Shown here: one piece after another, positions 42,798 to 52,311 of the stretch | Position numbering within the stretch: the first letter of the stretch is position 1 | Layout: every line of letters begins with the position of its first letter | Source of the DNA: Gaiellaceae bacterium | GTDB taxonomy: Bacteria; Actinomycetota; Thermoleophilia; Gaiellales; Gaiellaceae | Direction: 5' to 3' | Length of the DNA stretch: 64,000 nt | Assembly: GCA_021323315.1 (NCBI GenBank) | Contig: JAJTCQ010000004.1 | Coordinates: 1-64,000, forward strand | Position numbers and translations under genes: made by a program | The notes under the pieces: generated by a model | Seen by the model: the letters and a program-made list of their open reading frames with translations, nothing else | The model's database searches: none | What the model was told of the DNA's origin: nothing

Positions 42798-44288
42798 TCA
42801 GTCACGCATGGGAAGAGCGCGCACGGTGCCGACCGTCTCGGACGAGTGCGACTCCGGCACGGTATCGGCGAGCAGAGCCTGGAGCTCGGAGCGGTCGAGC
42901 GTCTCCTTCTCGAGCAACGCAGAAGCCACGCGATCGAGCGCGGCGCGGTGCTTCTGGAGCAACCGCTTCGACTCCTCGTACGCGTGATCGGTCAGCCGTG
43001 CCTGCGCGGAATCGCGGAGACGCTTCGTCTCCTCCGAGAGTGCGTAGTTGTCCGCGCGCATCGTCCGCGACGGCGCGACGTCCGACATGCCGTACTCGAA
43101 AACCATCGAGCGGGCGATCGCGGTCACGCGCTCGAGGTCGTTGGCCGCTCCGTTCGTGATGCGCCCGAAGACGATCTCCTCGGCAGCGCGACCCGCGAGG
43201 AAGACCTTCATGAGGTCGACGAACTCCTCGCGCGTGTGCATGTAGCGATCCTCGGTCGAAGTGTTCAGCGTGTAGCCGAGGGCCTGTCCGCGCGAGACGA
43301 TCGTTGCCTTCTGCGCCGGGAAGAGGTCGCCGACGAGGTGGGACATCACCGCGTGCCCGGCCTCGTGGTAGGCCAGGATGCGCTTCTCCTTCTCGGAGAC
43401 GACGCGCCGCTGCTGGAGTCCCGCGACGATCCTGTCCATCGCCGAGTCGAAGTCGTGCTGGCGGATGTGCTGCGCGCTCGTGCGGCCGGCGAAGATCGCC
43501 GCCTCGTTGCAGAGGTTCGCCAGATCGGCTCCGGTGAGCCCGGCCGTCTGCCGGGCGATCACGCCGAGGTCGACGTCCGACGCCAGCGGTTTGTCGCGTG
43601 TGTGCACCCTCAGGATGGCCTCGCGACCGGCGACGTCGGGCGCCGCGACGAGCACTTGGCGGTCGAAGCGACCCGGTCGCAGCAGTGCCGGATCGAGGTC
43701 CTGGAGTCGGTTGGACGCGGCCATGACGACGACCTCGTCACGCGCGTTGAAGCCGTCGAGCTCGACGAGGAGCTGGTTCAGCGTCTGGTCGTGCTCGCGA
43801 TGGAACCCGCCGCCGATCCGAGCAGTGCCGACCGCGTCGAGCTCGTCGATGAAGACGATCGACGGCGCATGTTTGCGCGCTTCCTCGAACAGCTTGCGGA
43901 TGCGTGCAGCCCCGAGGCCCGCGAACATCTCGACGAACGACGAGGCGCTCTGCGAGTAGAAGTTCGCGCCCGACGCGCTCGCAACAGCCTTCGCGACGAG
44001 CGTCTTGCCGGTACCCGGAGGCCCGTGCAGCAAGATTCCGCGCGGTACGCGAGCGCCGAGCTTCTCGAAGCGCTTCCGGTCGCGCAGGAACTCGACCACC
44101 TCGACGAGCTCCTCCTTCGCCTCGTCGAGCCCGGCGACGTCGTCCCACGACACGTCGACCTGCGACCCGCGCACGACCGGGGCCGGTTTTGCCCGCGGCA
44201 TGAACCTGAGCGTGTACAGGAGGAGGAGGATGACGATGCCGAAGAACACGATCGGCAGCCACGTCAGCAGCGTGTTCTCGAGATCCAC
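42798..44288 (-). CDS. ftsH: FtsH-type AAA+ zinc metalloprotease with a single N-terminal helix
   Basis: A 496-residue membrane-anchored protease. Only one transmembrane segment ([20 protein letters not shown]) precedes the AAA domain; the second helix and the 70-100-residue extracytoplasmic domain of standard FtsH are missing, and the total is about 120-150 residues below normal. Walker A GPPGTGKT, Walker [11 protein letters not shown], the pore loop (SSFVEMFAG, the usual FVG-type loop), the SRH ending in LRPGRFDRQ, zinc site HEAGH and the third ligand region [12 protein letters not shown] are all intact. GTG at 44288 stands beside an inverted repeat (44291-44310). Confidence 0.92.
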   Translation of the reverse strand: MDLENTLLTWLPIVFFGIVILLLLYTLRFMPRAKPAPVVRGSQVDVSWDDVAGLDEAKEELVEVVEFLRDRKRFEKLGARVPRGILLHGPPGTGKTLVAKAVASASGANFYSQSASSFVEMFAGLGAARIRKLFEEARKHAPSIVFIDELDAVGTARIGGGFHREHDQTLNQLLVELDGFNARDEVVVMAASNRLQDLDPALLRPGRFDRQVLVAAPDVAGREAILRVHTRDKPLASDVDLGVIARQTAGLTGADLANLCNEAAIFAGRTSAQHIRQHDFDSAMDRIVAGLQQRRVVSEKEKRILAYHEAGHAVMSHLVGDLFPAQKATIVSRGQALGYTLNTSTEDRYMHTREEFVDLMKVFLAGRAAEEIVFGRITNGAANDLERVTAIARSMVFEYGMSDVAPSRTMRADNYALSEETKRLRDSAQARLTDHAYEESKRLLQKHRAALDRVASALLEKETLDRSELQALLADTVPESHSSETVGTVRALPMRD

Positions 44289-44290
44289 CT

Positions 44291-44454
44291 AGTGGTGCCT
44301 TCGGGGACCACGGCCATGATTCGTCGGCGAAAACCGAGCAGGCCTAGGACGCAGGAAGGCCGCGTACCAATAGGTATGTGGCCGACCGAGGACGACGGCA
44401 TGCGAAGCGTTTGCAGCCACGCGAAGCATGGGTGTGGTTCCCGGAGGCACCACT
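44291..44454. repeat. 20-base inverted repeat upstream of ftsH
   Basis: Two arms, 44291-44310 and 44435-44454, are inverted copies with 18 of 20 bases matching and 124 bases between. Each arm alone can also fold into a small hairpin (TGGTGCC...GGGACCA type). The inner arm ends two bases before the ftsH GTG. The stretch between, from the DUF1385 stop at 44489 to ftsH, holds no gene; it also contains TACCAATAGGTA near 44365-44376. Confidence 0.6.
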
Positions 44455-44488
44455 TGCGCTATCGGCAACGCGCCGACGGCGCTTGAAG

Positions 44489-45277
44489 CTACGCGGTGGG
44501 GCGCTCGAGCGCGAGGCAGGCGTCGCGGGCGGCGTTTGCGACTTCGAGCTGCTCCTCGGACGGCTCGGCCGTCGAAAGGTGGCGCTGGAGCTCGAAGCCG
44601 GGTCGCGCGAGCGCGCGAGCGAGCGGGTGCCGCGGGTTGCGGGCGACCCAGGAGAACACCTCGACCGAGCCCCCGATCGCGCCGGCGGTCCCGACCAGGC
44701 GAGCGAGGTTGCGCGTCCCCGCCGGCGCCTTCGCGGCGACGACGTTCGCCGCGAGAGAGGACGCGACCATCGGCGCTACGAGCTGCGAGCCGCAGCGCAG
44801 GTGCTCCTTCGGCGCTGGCGTCCCGCCGTTCTCGTACGTCCCGATCGAGATGTGCTCGGCGCCGTGATAGGCGGCGAGGTCCTGGCCGCGAAGCGCGAGG
44901 GCGGCCGGGAGGAACGCGACCCCGGCGGCCGCAACCTCGCGCGTGCCCGCCGAGAGCTTCGACCGGCGCAGGACGCGCGCGGCCACGGCGGTTCCGAGAA
45001 TCGCGGCGAGCACGCTCGGCCGCTCGAACGGGAAGCGCGCCTGCGGGATCGCCCGGCGAACCGTCGGGAGGAGCGCAAACGCCTCGGCAAGGGCGATCGG
45101 GCCGCGGAGCACCGGCATCCGCTGCCGCATGGCGGGCGCGAGATGCGGCTTGCGACCGGACGCAACCCGGAGCGCGCCGCTCTCGTCGCGCACCGCGCAA
45201 CCCCAGGCCGTCGGCCCGTGTACGAGCACGCCGTTCTGGAGCGCCATGCCGCCGAGCCTGACCGGAGTCTCGTCCAC
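44489..45277 (-). CDS. DUF1385 (YqhQ-like) membrane protein
   Basis: A 262-residue protein with features of DUF1385: RLGGMALQNGVLVHGPTAW at the N-terminus, RQRMPVLRGP, then AYHGAEHISIGTYENGG followed by RCGSQLVAP. Several hydrophobic segments lie between about residues 80 and 205. The function of YqhQ is unknown. The GTG start is two bases past the pabC stop, so it is the last gene of the zwf-pab operon. Confidence 0.8.
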   Translation of the reverse strand: MDETPVRLGGMALQNGVLVHGPTAWGCAVRDESGALRVASGRKPHLAPAMRQRMPVLRGPIALAEAFALLPTVRRAIPQARFPFERPSVLAAILGTAVAARVLRRSKLSAGTREVAAAGVAFLPAALALRGQDLAAYHGAEHISIGTYENGGTPAPKEHLRCGSQLVAPMVASSLAANVVAAKAPAGTRNLARLVGTAGAIGGSVEVFSWVARNPRHPLARALARPGFELQRHLSTAEPSEEQLEVANAARDACLALERPTA

Positions 45278-45279
45278 GT

Positions 45280-46110
45280 TCAGACCTTAGCCGCCAGCTC
45301 GCGAAGCGCTGCCTGCAGTACGTCGGCTGCCGGCCCACGCACGAGCGGGCTCCCGTCGATCTTCGTCAGCGGCATGAGCTCGCGAACGGACGACGAGGTG
45401 AAGGCCTCCTCCGCGGCGAGCACCCGCTCGAGTGGATAGATGCCCTCCTCCACGCGATAGCCGGACGCGGGCGCGAGCTCCATGAGCGTCGCCCGAGTGA
45501 CGCCGGCGAGGATCCCGAGATCGAGCGACGGCGTGTACAGCGTGTCCCCGACACGCCACCAAACGTTCGTGACCGTGCCCTCGAGGACGATCCCCTCCCC
45601 GTCCACGAAGAGCGCCTCGTCGGCGCCGCGCCGTCGCGCCTCGTCTTCCGCAGCCATGTTCACCGCATAGCTCGTCGACTTCACGCCGGGCAGCAGCCAG
45701 GGCGCCGACGCCCGCACTCCGAGCAACGAGATCGCGGACGCCCCACGCTCGCGTGCGGACTCGATCCACTCCGGGACCTCGCCCAGGAGGGCCAGGGCCG
45801 AGGGGATCCCCCGGGCAGGGCCTGCCGTCCACACGAGCCGCAGCGTCGCGTCGCCGTGCCCGGCCTTCGGCAGCACGAGACCTACGAGAACCTGGAGTCG
45901 ACGGCGTTCCACCGCCGGGAGCCCGATGCTCGCAGCTGACGCGGTGAGCCGGTCGAGATGCTCCTCGAGCCGGAACGGACGTCCTCCGTACACGCGCAGC
46001 GTCTCGAAGGCGGCACGGCCCCGGAGGAGCCCCTCGTCGTCGGCCCGGATGACGGGCTCGGTGGGGTCGACCAGACCGCGGCCCGTGACGGCGAGCGCGA
46101 GGACGCTCAT
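45280..46110 (-). CDS. pabC: Aminodeoxychorismate lyase / class-IV aminotransferase (PabC-like)
   Basis: A 276-residue PLP fold-type IV enzyme: RGRAAFETLRVYGGRPFRLEEHLDRL, the catalytic lysine region GVKSTSYAVNM, and EGTVTNVWW with GILAGVTRATL. In class IV, branched-chain and D-amino-acid aminotransferases look similar; the four-base overlap with pabB decides for aminodeoxychorismate lyase, which releases pyruvate to make 4-aminobenzoate for folate. ATG at 46110, chosen over an upstream open extension because it lies in an ATGA overlap with pabB. Confidence 0.86.
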   Translation of the reverse strand: MSVLALAVTGRGLVDPTEPVIRADDEGLLRGRAAFETLRVYGGRPFRLEEHLDRLTASAASIGLPAVERRRLQVLVGLVLPKAGHGDATLRLVWTAGPARGIPSALALLGEVPEWIESARERGASAISLLGVRASAPWLLPGVKSTSYAVNMAAEDEARRRGADEALFVDGEGIVLEGTVTNVWWRVGDTLYTPSLDLGILAGVTRATLMELAPASGYRVEEGIYPLERVLAAEEAFTSSSVRELMPLTKIDGSPLVRGPAADVLQAALRELAAKV

Positions 46111-47183
46111 GTCAGTGCGGCCTCGGGAAGCCTCGAGCCGAGCGCGTGCAGTAGCGGCCGAGCCTTGACCCATGATTCCTCGACCTCGGTCGCCGGGTCG
46201 GAGTCCCAGACGATCCCACCGCCGACCCAGAGGTGGATGCTTCCCTCCGCGATCGCGAACGTCCTGATCGTGAGCGCGAGGACGAAATCCCCGTTGCCGT
46301 AGATCCGCCCGATCGCACCCATCGAGGCGCCGCGACCCACGGGCTCGAGCTCGGCGATCAGGTCGACCGCCGCGATCTTGGGCGCGCCCGTCACGGAGCC
46401 GCCGGGAAACGTCGCGTGCAGGATCTCGGCCAGCCCGACCGTCTCACGGAGCCTTCCCTCGACCGTCGACACCATGTGCTCGACGCCGGCGAGCTCTTCC
46501 GTCACCATGAGCTCCGGCCAACGGACCGTGCCGGGCCGGCAGACGCGCGAGAGGTCGTTCCGCTCGAGGTCGACGATCATCACGTGCTCGGCCGCGTCCT
46601 TCGCCGAGGCACGCAGCTCGGCGGACCCCCCGCGCGGGCGCGTGCCCTTGATCGGCATCGTCCACACCCGGTCACCGCGGCGAGCGAGAAAGAGCTCGGG
46701 CGACGCGGACACCACCGCCCACCGCTCCGTCACGAACGGCTCGGGGTGGAGCGGGCGCAATGGAGCGAGCCGCGCCACGAGGGACCGCGGGTCGCCCTCG
46801 AACGGAGCCCGAAGGTGCTGGACGACGTTGACCTGGTAGACGTCGCCCCGCGCGATCGCATCGCGCACGGCCTCGATCGCGGAGCGGTACTCCGCCGCCT
46901 CCCAGGAGCGCTCCCACCCGCCCAGCGCAAACCCGTGCTTGTAACGATCCGTCACAAGGGAATCCGATGGAAGACGGCACGCGGCGAGCGGCAGCGCGGG
47001 ACACGACTCGACCGGCGACGTCGTCCTGTCTCTTCGAATCGCGTTCGAAAGGCCGTAGCCGAGGTACACCTCGGCGACGAGATCGTCGGCGCCGTCACCG
47101 AAGAAGCCGCGGTCGAGCAGCCACGCCTCGAGACGCTCGAACGCGACGTCGGGGTCGCGAAGCTCGAGGAGCTCGTCAGGCAC
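46107..47183 (-). CDS. pabB: Aminodeoxychorismate synthase component I (PabB)
   Basis: A 358-residue chorismate-binding enzyme lacking the usual first quarter of TrpE/PabB. The catalytic blocks are complete: PIKGTRPRG, EHVMIVDLERNDLSRV, and ATFPGGSVTGAPKIAAVDLIAELEP, with WVGGGIVWDSDP near the end. The PIKGTRPRG loop, with lysine after PI, is typical of PabB rather than TrpE. It overlaps rpe by eight bases at the start and pabC by four at the end. The glutaminase pabA is not in the window. Confidence 0.88.
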   Translation of the reverse strand: MPDELLELRDPDVAFERLEAWLLDRGFFGDGADDLVAEVYLGYGLSNAIRRDRTTSPVESCPALPLAACRLPSDSLVTDRYKHGFALGGWERSWEAAEYRSAIEAVRDAIARGDVYQVNVVQHLRAPFEGDPRSLVARLAPLRPLHPEPFVTERWAVVSASPELFLARRGDRVWTMPIKGTRPRGGSAELRASAKDAAEHVMIVDLERNDLSRVCRPGTVRWPELMVTEELAGVEHMVSTVEGRLRETVGLAEILHATFPGGSVTGAPKIAAVDLIAELEPVGRGASMGAIGRIYGNGDFVLALTIRTFAIAEGSIHLWVGGGIVWDSDPATEVEESWVKARPLLHALGSRLPEAALT

Positions 47184-47868
47184 GTGCGGGCTCCGTGACG
47201 AGGTCGACGAGCCGCGCATGGGCCGCGCCGGGATCGTCGCTCCAGAAGATCGCGCTGCCGGCGACGAGGAGGTCTGCGCCCGCGTTTCGGGCGGCGCGAG
47301 CCGTCTCGGCATTGATGCCGCCATCCACCTGCAGTCGCACGGCAGCCGGAAGAGCCTCACGCAGCCGAGCGATGCGGTCGAGCGCGTCCGGCATGAAGGC
47401 CTGGCCCGAGTAGCCCGGATGGATCGACATGCACAGGACGAGGTCGGCTCCGTCGGCGGCTGCGACCGCGTCCTCCACAGGGGTCTCGGGGTTGAGTGCA
47501 ACGCCCACTCCGAGGCCGAGCGAACGCGCGTGCGCGATCGCCCGCGCCGGCTCGTGGCTGACCTCGACATGGAACGTGACGCTGTCACCGCCCGCCTGTG
47601 CGATCGCCTCGAAGTGCTTCTCGGGCTCGCTCACCATGAGGTGGCAGTCGAGCCGGGCGCCCCACCCGCGCGTCAACGGCGAGATCGCGGCGACCACGAC
47701 CGGCCCGATCGTGATCTCGGGAACGAAGTGCCCGTCGCCGACGTCGAAGTGGAAGATCTTCGCGCCCGCGGCGTGGAGCAGCTCGAGCTGCGCGCCGAGA
47801 CGTGAGAAATCGGAGGCGTAGATCGACGGCTCGATCTCGACCGCGTCTGCCCACTCGGCCCAGCTCAT
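47176..47868 (-). CDS. rpe: Ribulose-phosphate 3-epimerase
   Basis: A 230-residue TIM barrel. EPSIYASDFSRLGAQL, FHFDVGDGHFVPEITIG (normally DVMDGHFVP, here Gly for Met), LDCHLMVSEPEKH, CMSIHPGYSGQAF and LQVDGGINAETA give the metal-binding His/Asp set and the phosphate site. It interconverts ribulose 5-phosphate and xylulose 5-phosphate, following zwf, ten bases upstream, in the pentose phosphate pathway. ATG at 47868. Confidence 0.9.
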   Translation of the reverse strand: MSWAEWADAVEIEPSIYASDFSRLGAQLELLHAAGAKIFHFDVGDGHFVPEITIGPVVVAAISPLTRGWGARLDCHLMVSEPEKHFEAIAQAGGDSVTFHVEVSHEPARAIAHARSLGLGVGVALNPETPVEDAVAAADGADLVLCMSIHPGYSGQAFMPDALDRIARLREALPAAVRLQVDGGINAETARAARNAGADLLVAGSAIFWSDDPGAAHARLVDLVTEPARA

Positions 47869-47878
47869 GCGACTCAAA

Positions 47879-49270
47879 CTAGTGCTGGGCTTCCGGCTCT
47901 CGCCAGCCGCCGTGGTCTTCGGCGAGCGCATCCGCCGAAGCGGGCCCCCACGAACCGCGCTCGTACGGCTCGATCGGGCTCGGCGCATCGAGGAGCGGCT
48001 GCACGATCCGCCACGTCTCCTCGATCACCTCCCAGCGGGGGAAGAGCGTGCTGTCGCCGCGAAGGGCGTCGACCAGCAGCCGCTCGTACGGTCCGGGAGG
48101 CTCGCCGAGCTCCTCGGCGAAGTCGAGGTCGAGCGACACGGGCTGCGAGACCTCCTTGCCGGGCGTCTTCGCCCGTAGGAAGATCGACATGCCGGCCTGC
48201 CGCCCGATCCGAAGGACGATGTCGTCGTGGCCGGGGCAGTCGAGCACGTGCGTGCCCCACCGCAGCTGCGGCACACGCTGGAGACGGACCACGATCTCCG
48301 TCGCCGTTCTGGCGAGCGTCTTCCCCGTACGGACGAGGATCGGTACCCCGGCCCAGCGCCAGTTCTCGATCTCGAAGCGGAGAGCCACGAACGTCTCGGT
48401 GTCCGAGTCCGGCCGGACACCGTCGACGTCGCGGTAGCCGACGTACTGACCGCGAACGGCCGTGGCGGGGTCGGCCGCCGGCATCGCCCGGAAGACGTCG
48501 GAGCGGCGGCGCGGGATCGCATCCGCGTCTCCGGACGGCGGTTCCATCGCGACGAGCGCGAGGACTTGCAGGAGATGGTTCTGCACGACGTCCCTGACCG
48601 CGCCGACCGGGTCGTAGAACGAGCCACGATCCTCGACACCGAAGTCCTCGGCCATCGTGATCTGGATGGACTCGACGTGTTCCCGGTTCCAGACCGGCTC
48701 GAAGAGCGCGTTCGCGAACCGGAGGTACATGATGTCCTGGACCGGCTCCTTCCCGAGGAAGTGGTCGATTCGAAACAGCCTCTCCTCGGGGAAGATCGCG
48801 GTCAGGCGCTGGTTCAGGTCCCGTGCCGATGCGAGGTCGGTGCCGAAGGGCTTCTCGACGACGAGCCGGGCCCCCTCGCCGACGAGGCCCTCGGCCGCAA
48901 GCTCCTCTGCAATCTCGTCGAACATCGCCGGTGGAGTCGCCAGGTAGAAGACGGGCGTCGTCGCATGCCCGAGGGCGGCTCGCAGGCGGTCGTACAGCGG
49001 GCCCTCCTCCGCGTCTCCGCCGACGTAGCTCATTCGCGCGAGAAGGTCGTGGAGCACCTTCTCGTCGAGATTTTTCTTCTTGGCGGTGATCGCCTCTGTT
49101 ACGTGGCCCAGGAACTCGTCCTCGGACAGTCCCCTGCGTCCAACCCCGACGACCGGGCACACGAGGAGGCCCTGCTGCATCAGGTCGTACAGCGCGGGAA
49201 GCGTGCTGCGACGGGCGAGGTCGCCGGTGATCCCGAAGAGCACGAGCGCATCGGCGTCGTGACCGCTCAC
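47879..49270 (-). CDS. zwf: Glucose-6-phosphate 1-dehydrogenase
   Basis: A 463-residue enzyme with the NADP fingerprint GITGDLARR (residues 13-21; usually GASGDLAxR), [11 protein letters not shown], and the active-site [21 protein letters not shown]. The GTG start at 49270 overlaps the upstream peptidase stop; the open frame continues far upstream without homology and is not used. It is the first dedicated step of the oxidative pentose phosphate pathway and the main NADPH source, coupled here to rpe and folate-precursor genes. Confidence 0.95.
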   Translation of the reverse strand: MSGHDADALVLFGITGDLARRSTLPALYDLMQQGLLVCPVVGVGRRGLSEDEFLGHVTEAITAKKKNLDEKVLHDLLARMSYVGGDAEEGPLYDRLRAALGHATTPVFYLATPPAMFDEIAEELAAEGLVGEGARLVVEKPFGTDLASARDLNQRLTAIFPEERLFRIDHFLGKEPVQDIMYLRFANALFEPVWNREHVESIQITMAEDFGVEDRGSFYDPVGAVRDVVQNHLLQVLALVAMEPPSGDADAIPRRRSDVFRAMPAADPATAVRGQYVGYRDVDGVRPDSDTETFVALRFEIENWRWAGVPILVRTGKTLARTATEIVVRLQRVPQLRWGTHVLDCPGHDDIVLRIGRQAGMSIFLRAKTPGKEVSQPVSLDLDFAEELGEPPGPYERLLVDALRGDSTLFPRWEVIEETWRIVQPLLDAPSPIEPYERGSWGPASADALAEDHGGWREPEAQH

Positions 49271-50562
49271 GAGAACAGGAGCGACTGCGCGACCGATCGC
49301 AGCATCTCGACGCCGAGCTCGAGGTCGTCCACCTTGATCCGCTCGTCGGCGGAGTGGACGAGCTTCGTCGCGAGCTCCGGGTCCATATGCCGGATCGGGA
49401 AGAAGCCGTAGGCGACGGTTCCGAACGCCTGCCGGAGGTAGTGGCTGTCGGTGAACCCGGGGCAGGCCATCGGCGCCAGTCGCGCGCCGGGCTCGATCGA
49501 CTCCGTGTAGCGCTCCAGCGCATCCCAGAGTGGCGTGCCCAGGGGCGAGCGCGTCCCGCCGGTCGCCTCGTCGAACTCGAGGTCGTAGCGGCCGTTGCCG
49601 AGCGCGGCGCGGATGAGCGGCTCGACGTCGGCCGGCGTCGTCTCCGGAAGCAGCCGGCAGTCGACGGTGATCTCGCAGAGGGCCGGTATGACGTTCCGCT
49701 GGTGCGACGCGTCGATCATGGTCGGCGAGAGCGTGAACGCCAGCAGCGGTTCGACGAGCGCGGGCAGGAGCGGATGCACCGCCGCTGCACGAGCGAGCGC
49801 CTCCTCCAGTGGCGGGGCCTCTCCCAGAACCGCCTCGAGCAGACCTTTTGCCTCGGGGATGAGCTCCTGCGGCGGCTCGTACGCGCCGAGCGCCTCGAGG
49901 TAGCGCGCCGCCTTGACGAGTGCGTTGTCCGCGATCCCCGGCATCGACGCGTGACCGCTTCGGCCGTGGACGCGAATGGTGAACGGCGCCGACATCTTCT
50001 CGGCGGACGCAGCGAAGTAGACGGCGTTGCCGCCGAGGACGAGCCGCTCGCCGGCGCCTTCGTTGAGCGCGTAGTCGCAACGGACGGCGTCGGGATGCTC
50101 GGCGCAGAGCCACATCAGCCCGTACCCGTCGTCGCCTCCGACCTCTTCGTCCGCAGTCGCGATGAAGAGAAGGTCGCCGGACGGCGCGAAGCCCTCGCGC
50201 GCAAGAGATGCGAACGCGACCGCGTTGGCGGCGACCTGGCCCTTCATGTCGAGCGCGCCGCGACCCCAGACCTCGCCGTCGACGAGATCGCCCGACCACG
50301 GGTCGCGAGCCCATTCGGCGGGATCCGCGAGCACGGTGTCCGTGTGACAGAGAAATGCGAGGGTCGGCCCGTCGCCGCCTTCGATCCGCGCCACGAGATT
50401 CGCACGCTCGGGAGCGCGTGCATACAGCTCGCCCGCGATCCCGTTCTGCGCCAGGTAGTCGCGGAGGAGGTGCGCCGCCTGCGTCTCGTTCCCCGGAGGA
50501 TTGACGGTGTCGAGCCGAAGGAGCGACTGCAGGAGCGCGGTGACCTCGTCGCGGCGCGACAT
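49267..50562 (-). CDS. M20 family zinc peptidase/deacylase
   Basis: A 431-residue M20 enzyme: metal site residues in [34 protein letters not shown], and the dimerisation lid domain with [13 protein letters not shown]. The final [12 protein letters not shown] has the last metal-ligand His. M20 includes carboxypeptidase G2-like and ArgE/DapE-like proteins; the substrate is not clear. It is divergent from rarA with 23 bases between their starts, and begins the six-gene operon containing zwf and pabBC. Confidence 0.85.
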   Translation of the reverse strand: MSRRDEVTALLQSLLRLDTVNPPGNETQAAHLLRDYLAQNGIAGELYARAPERANLVARIEGGDGPTLAFLCHTDTVLADPAEWARDPWSGDLVDGEVWGRGALDMKGQVAANAVAFASLAREGFAPSGDLLFIATADEEVGGDDGYGLMWLCAEHPDAVRCDYALNEGAGERLVLGGNAVYFAASAEKMSAPFTIRVHGRSGHASMPGIADNALVKAARYLEALGAYEPPQELIPEAKGLLEAVLGEAPPLEEALARAAAVHPLLPALVEPLLAFTLSPTMIDASHQRNVIPALCEITVDCRLLPETTPADVEPLIRAALGNGRYDLEFDEATGGTRSPLGTPLWDALERYTESIEPGARLAPMACPGFTDSHYLRQAFGTVAYGFFPIRHMDPELATKLVHSADERIKVDDLELGVEMLRSVAQSLLFS

Positions 50563-50585
50563 CCGGCCGGGAGCATACTTCGCGC

Positions 50586-51863
50586 GTGGCCGACCTCTTC
50601 TCGGAAGCCGCGCGCGAGCTCCAGGCCGAGAACGCACCGCTCGCGGTGCGTCTGCGGCCGTCCTCGCTCGACGACCTCGTCGGCCAGCAGCACGTGCTCG
50701 CGCCGGGATCGGCGCTCCGACGGGCGATCGAGGAGGACCGCCCGCCGTCGATGATCCTCTTCGGCCCACCGGGCACCGGCAAGACGACGATCGCGCGCAT
50801 CGTCGCCGAGCGCACTGGGGCCGCGTTCGAGGAGATCTCCGCCGTCTCCGCCCGCGTGGACGACGTCCGCGCCGTGATCGCCCGCGCCCGAGACCGCCTG
50901 GGGGGGAACGGCGTGCGGACGATCCTCTTCATCGACGAGATCCACCGCTTCAACAAGGCCCAGCAGGACTCGGTCCTGCATGCGGTCGAGGACGGGCTCG
51001 TTACCCTCATCGGGGCGACGACGGAGAACCCGTACTTCGAGGTCAACTCCGCACTCCTCTCGCGCTGCACCGTCATCGAGTTGCAGGCGCTCTCGGAGGA
51101 TGAGCTCGTCACGATCCTCGAACGGGGAGCCACGGCGCTGGGAGCGGAGGCGACCCCCGACGTGCTGGGTCTCCTGGCCACACGTGCGGGCGGCGACGCG
51201 CGCGCCGCGCTGCAGATCCTCGAGCTGGCGCACGCAACCGCCGAGTCCGAGGGGGGCACGGTGACCGAGGAGCACGTGCTCGACGCCTCACGCAAGCGTC
51301 CGCTCCTCTACGACCGCAAAGGTGACCAGCACTACGACTTCGCCTCCGCGTTCATCAAGTCGATGCGCGGCGGGGATGCGGACGCGTCGGTCTACTACCT
51401 GGCCGCGATGCTCGAGGCCGGTGAGGATCCGCGCTTCATCGCGCGCCGCATGGTCATCCTCGCGTCGGAAGACGTGGGCAACGCCGATCCGAACGCGCTC
51501 GTGGTCGCGGTCGCGGCCGCACAGGCACTCGAGCACGTCGGCCTTCCCGAGGCGGCGTTGAATCTTTCGCAGGCGGCCATCTACCTCGCGCGGGCGCCGA
51601 AGTCGAACGCCTCCGCGGTCGCCATCTGGGAGGCGCGCGAGGACGTTCGCGAGCACGGGAACGCACGACCGCCGGCCATGCTCCGCTCGACCGGGCACAC
51701 GCGCGCCGCGAAGGCGCGCGGCCACGGCGAGGGCTACGTCTACCCGCACGACGACGAAGCCGGCTTCGACCTCTCCTACCTTCCCGAAGAGCTGCGCGGG
51801 CGGCGGTACTATCGGCCGTCCGGTCAGGGAGAGGAGCAGGCGGATGGCGGTGAGGACAGGTGA
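50586..51863 (+). CDS. rarA: Replication-associated recombination protein RarA (MgsA)
   Basis: A 425-residue AAA+ clamp-loader-like ATPase: [10 protein letters not shown] near the N-terminus, Walker [10 protein letters not shown], Walker [17 protein letters not shown], sensor [19 protein letters not shown], and a C-terminal helical domain ending in a YxxYPHDDExGF-like motif typical of RarA. It acts at stalled replication forks. GTG start at 50586; a 20-base overlap joins it to the peroxiredoxin gene. Confidence 0.94.
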   Translation: MADLFSEAARELQAENAPLAVRLRPSSLDDLVGQQHVLAPGSALRRAIEEDRPPSMILFGPPGTGKTTIARIVAERTGAAFEEISAVSARVDDVRAVIARARDRLGGNGVRTILFIDEIHRFNKAQQDSVLHAVEDGLVTLIGATTENPYFEVNSALLSRCTVIELQALSEDELVTILERGATALGAEATPDVLGLLATRAGGDARAALQILELAHATAESEGGTVTEEHVLDASRKRPLLYDRKGDQHYDFASAFIKSMRGGDADASVYYLAAMLEAGEDPRFIARRMVILASEDVGNADPNALVVAVAAAQALEHVGLPEAALNLSQAAIYLARAPKSNASAVAIWEAREDVREHGNARPPAMLRSTGHTRAAKARGHGEGYVYPHDDEAGFDLSYLPEELRGRRYYRPSGQGEEQADGGEDR

Positions 51864-52311
51864 CGCGGCACCCGAGTTCGATCTCGAGGTGGATCACGAC
51901 GAGCGCGTGATCCTCTCGGAGCTGCGTGGTCGGGCGAACGTCCTCCTCGTCTTCCATCCCTTCGCCTTCACGCCGGTCTGCGAGGACGAGGCCCGAGACC
52001 TGCAGGAAAATCTCCAGTCCTTCCGCGACGCCGGGACGGAGATCGTCTTCGTCTCGTGCGATCCGTCCGCCGCGCGACAGGCGTGGAAGGCGGAGCTCGG
52101 CGCGGAGTACACGTTCGCATCCGACTTCTGGCCACACGGCGCCGCCGCGAAGGCCTACGGCGTCTTCAACGAGTCGAACGGCGCGCCACACCGCGGGACC
52201 TTCCTCATCGACCGCGACGGCACCGTCATCTGGTCGCTGGTGAGCGAGCGCGACGAGCGTCGCGACGAGATGGTGCCGGAGTCGCTCGACGCCCTCGCCC
52301 TCTCGGAGTGA
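51844..52311 (+). CDS. Peroxiredoxin (AhpE/Bcp type)
   Basis: A 155-residue thiol peroxidase. The peroxidatic cysteine is Cys46 in FHPFAFTPVCEDE (PxxxTxxC); a further Cys sits in FVSCDPS. No C-terminal resolving cysteine is evident, which suggests a one-cysteine or AhpE-like mechanism. GAGAGGAGCAGGCGG precedes the ATG inside the end of rarA. Confidence 0.9.
   Translation: MAVRTGDAAPEFDLEVDHDERVILSELRGRANVLLVFHPFAFTPVCEDEARDLQENLQSFRDAGTEIVFVSCDPSAARQAWKAELGAEYTFASDFWPHGAAAKAYGVFNESNGAPHRGTFLIDRDGTVIWSLVSERDERRDEMVPESLDALALSE

Noticed and set aside
45280-46173. Upstream start (46173) for pabC
   Set aside because: The ATG at 46110 gives the normal N-terminus and an ATGA overlap with pabB; the extra 21 residues are the pabB end in another frame.
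49271-51295. N-terminal extension of the zwf frame by about 675 codons
   Set aside because: The extension overlaps the M20 and rarA genes antisense or out of frame and has no recognisable domain; the GTG at 49270 fits the family start.
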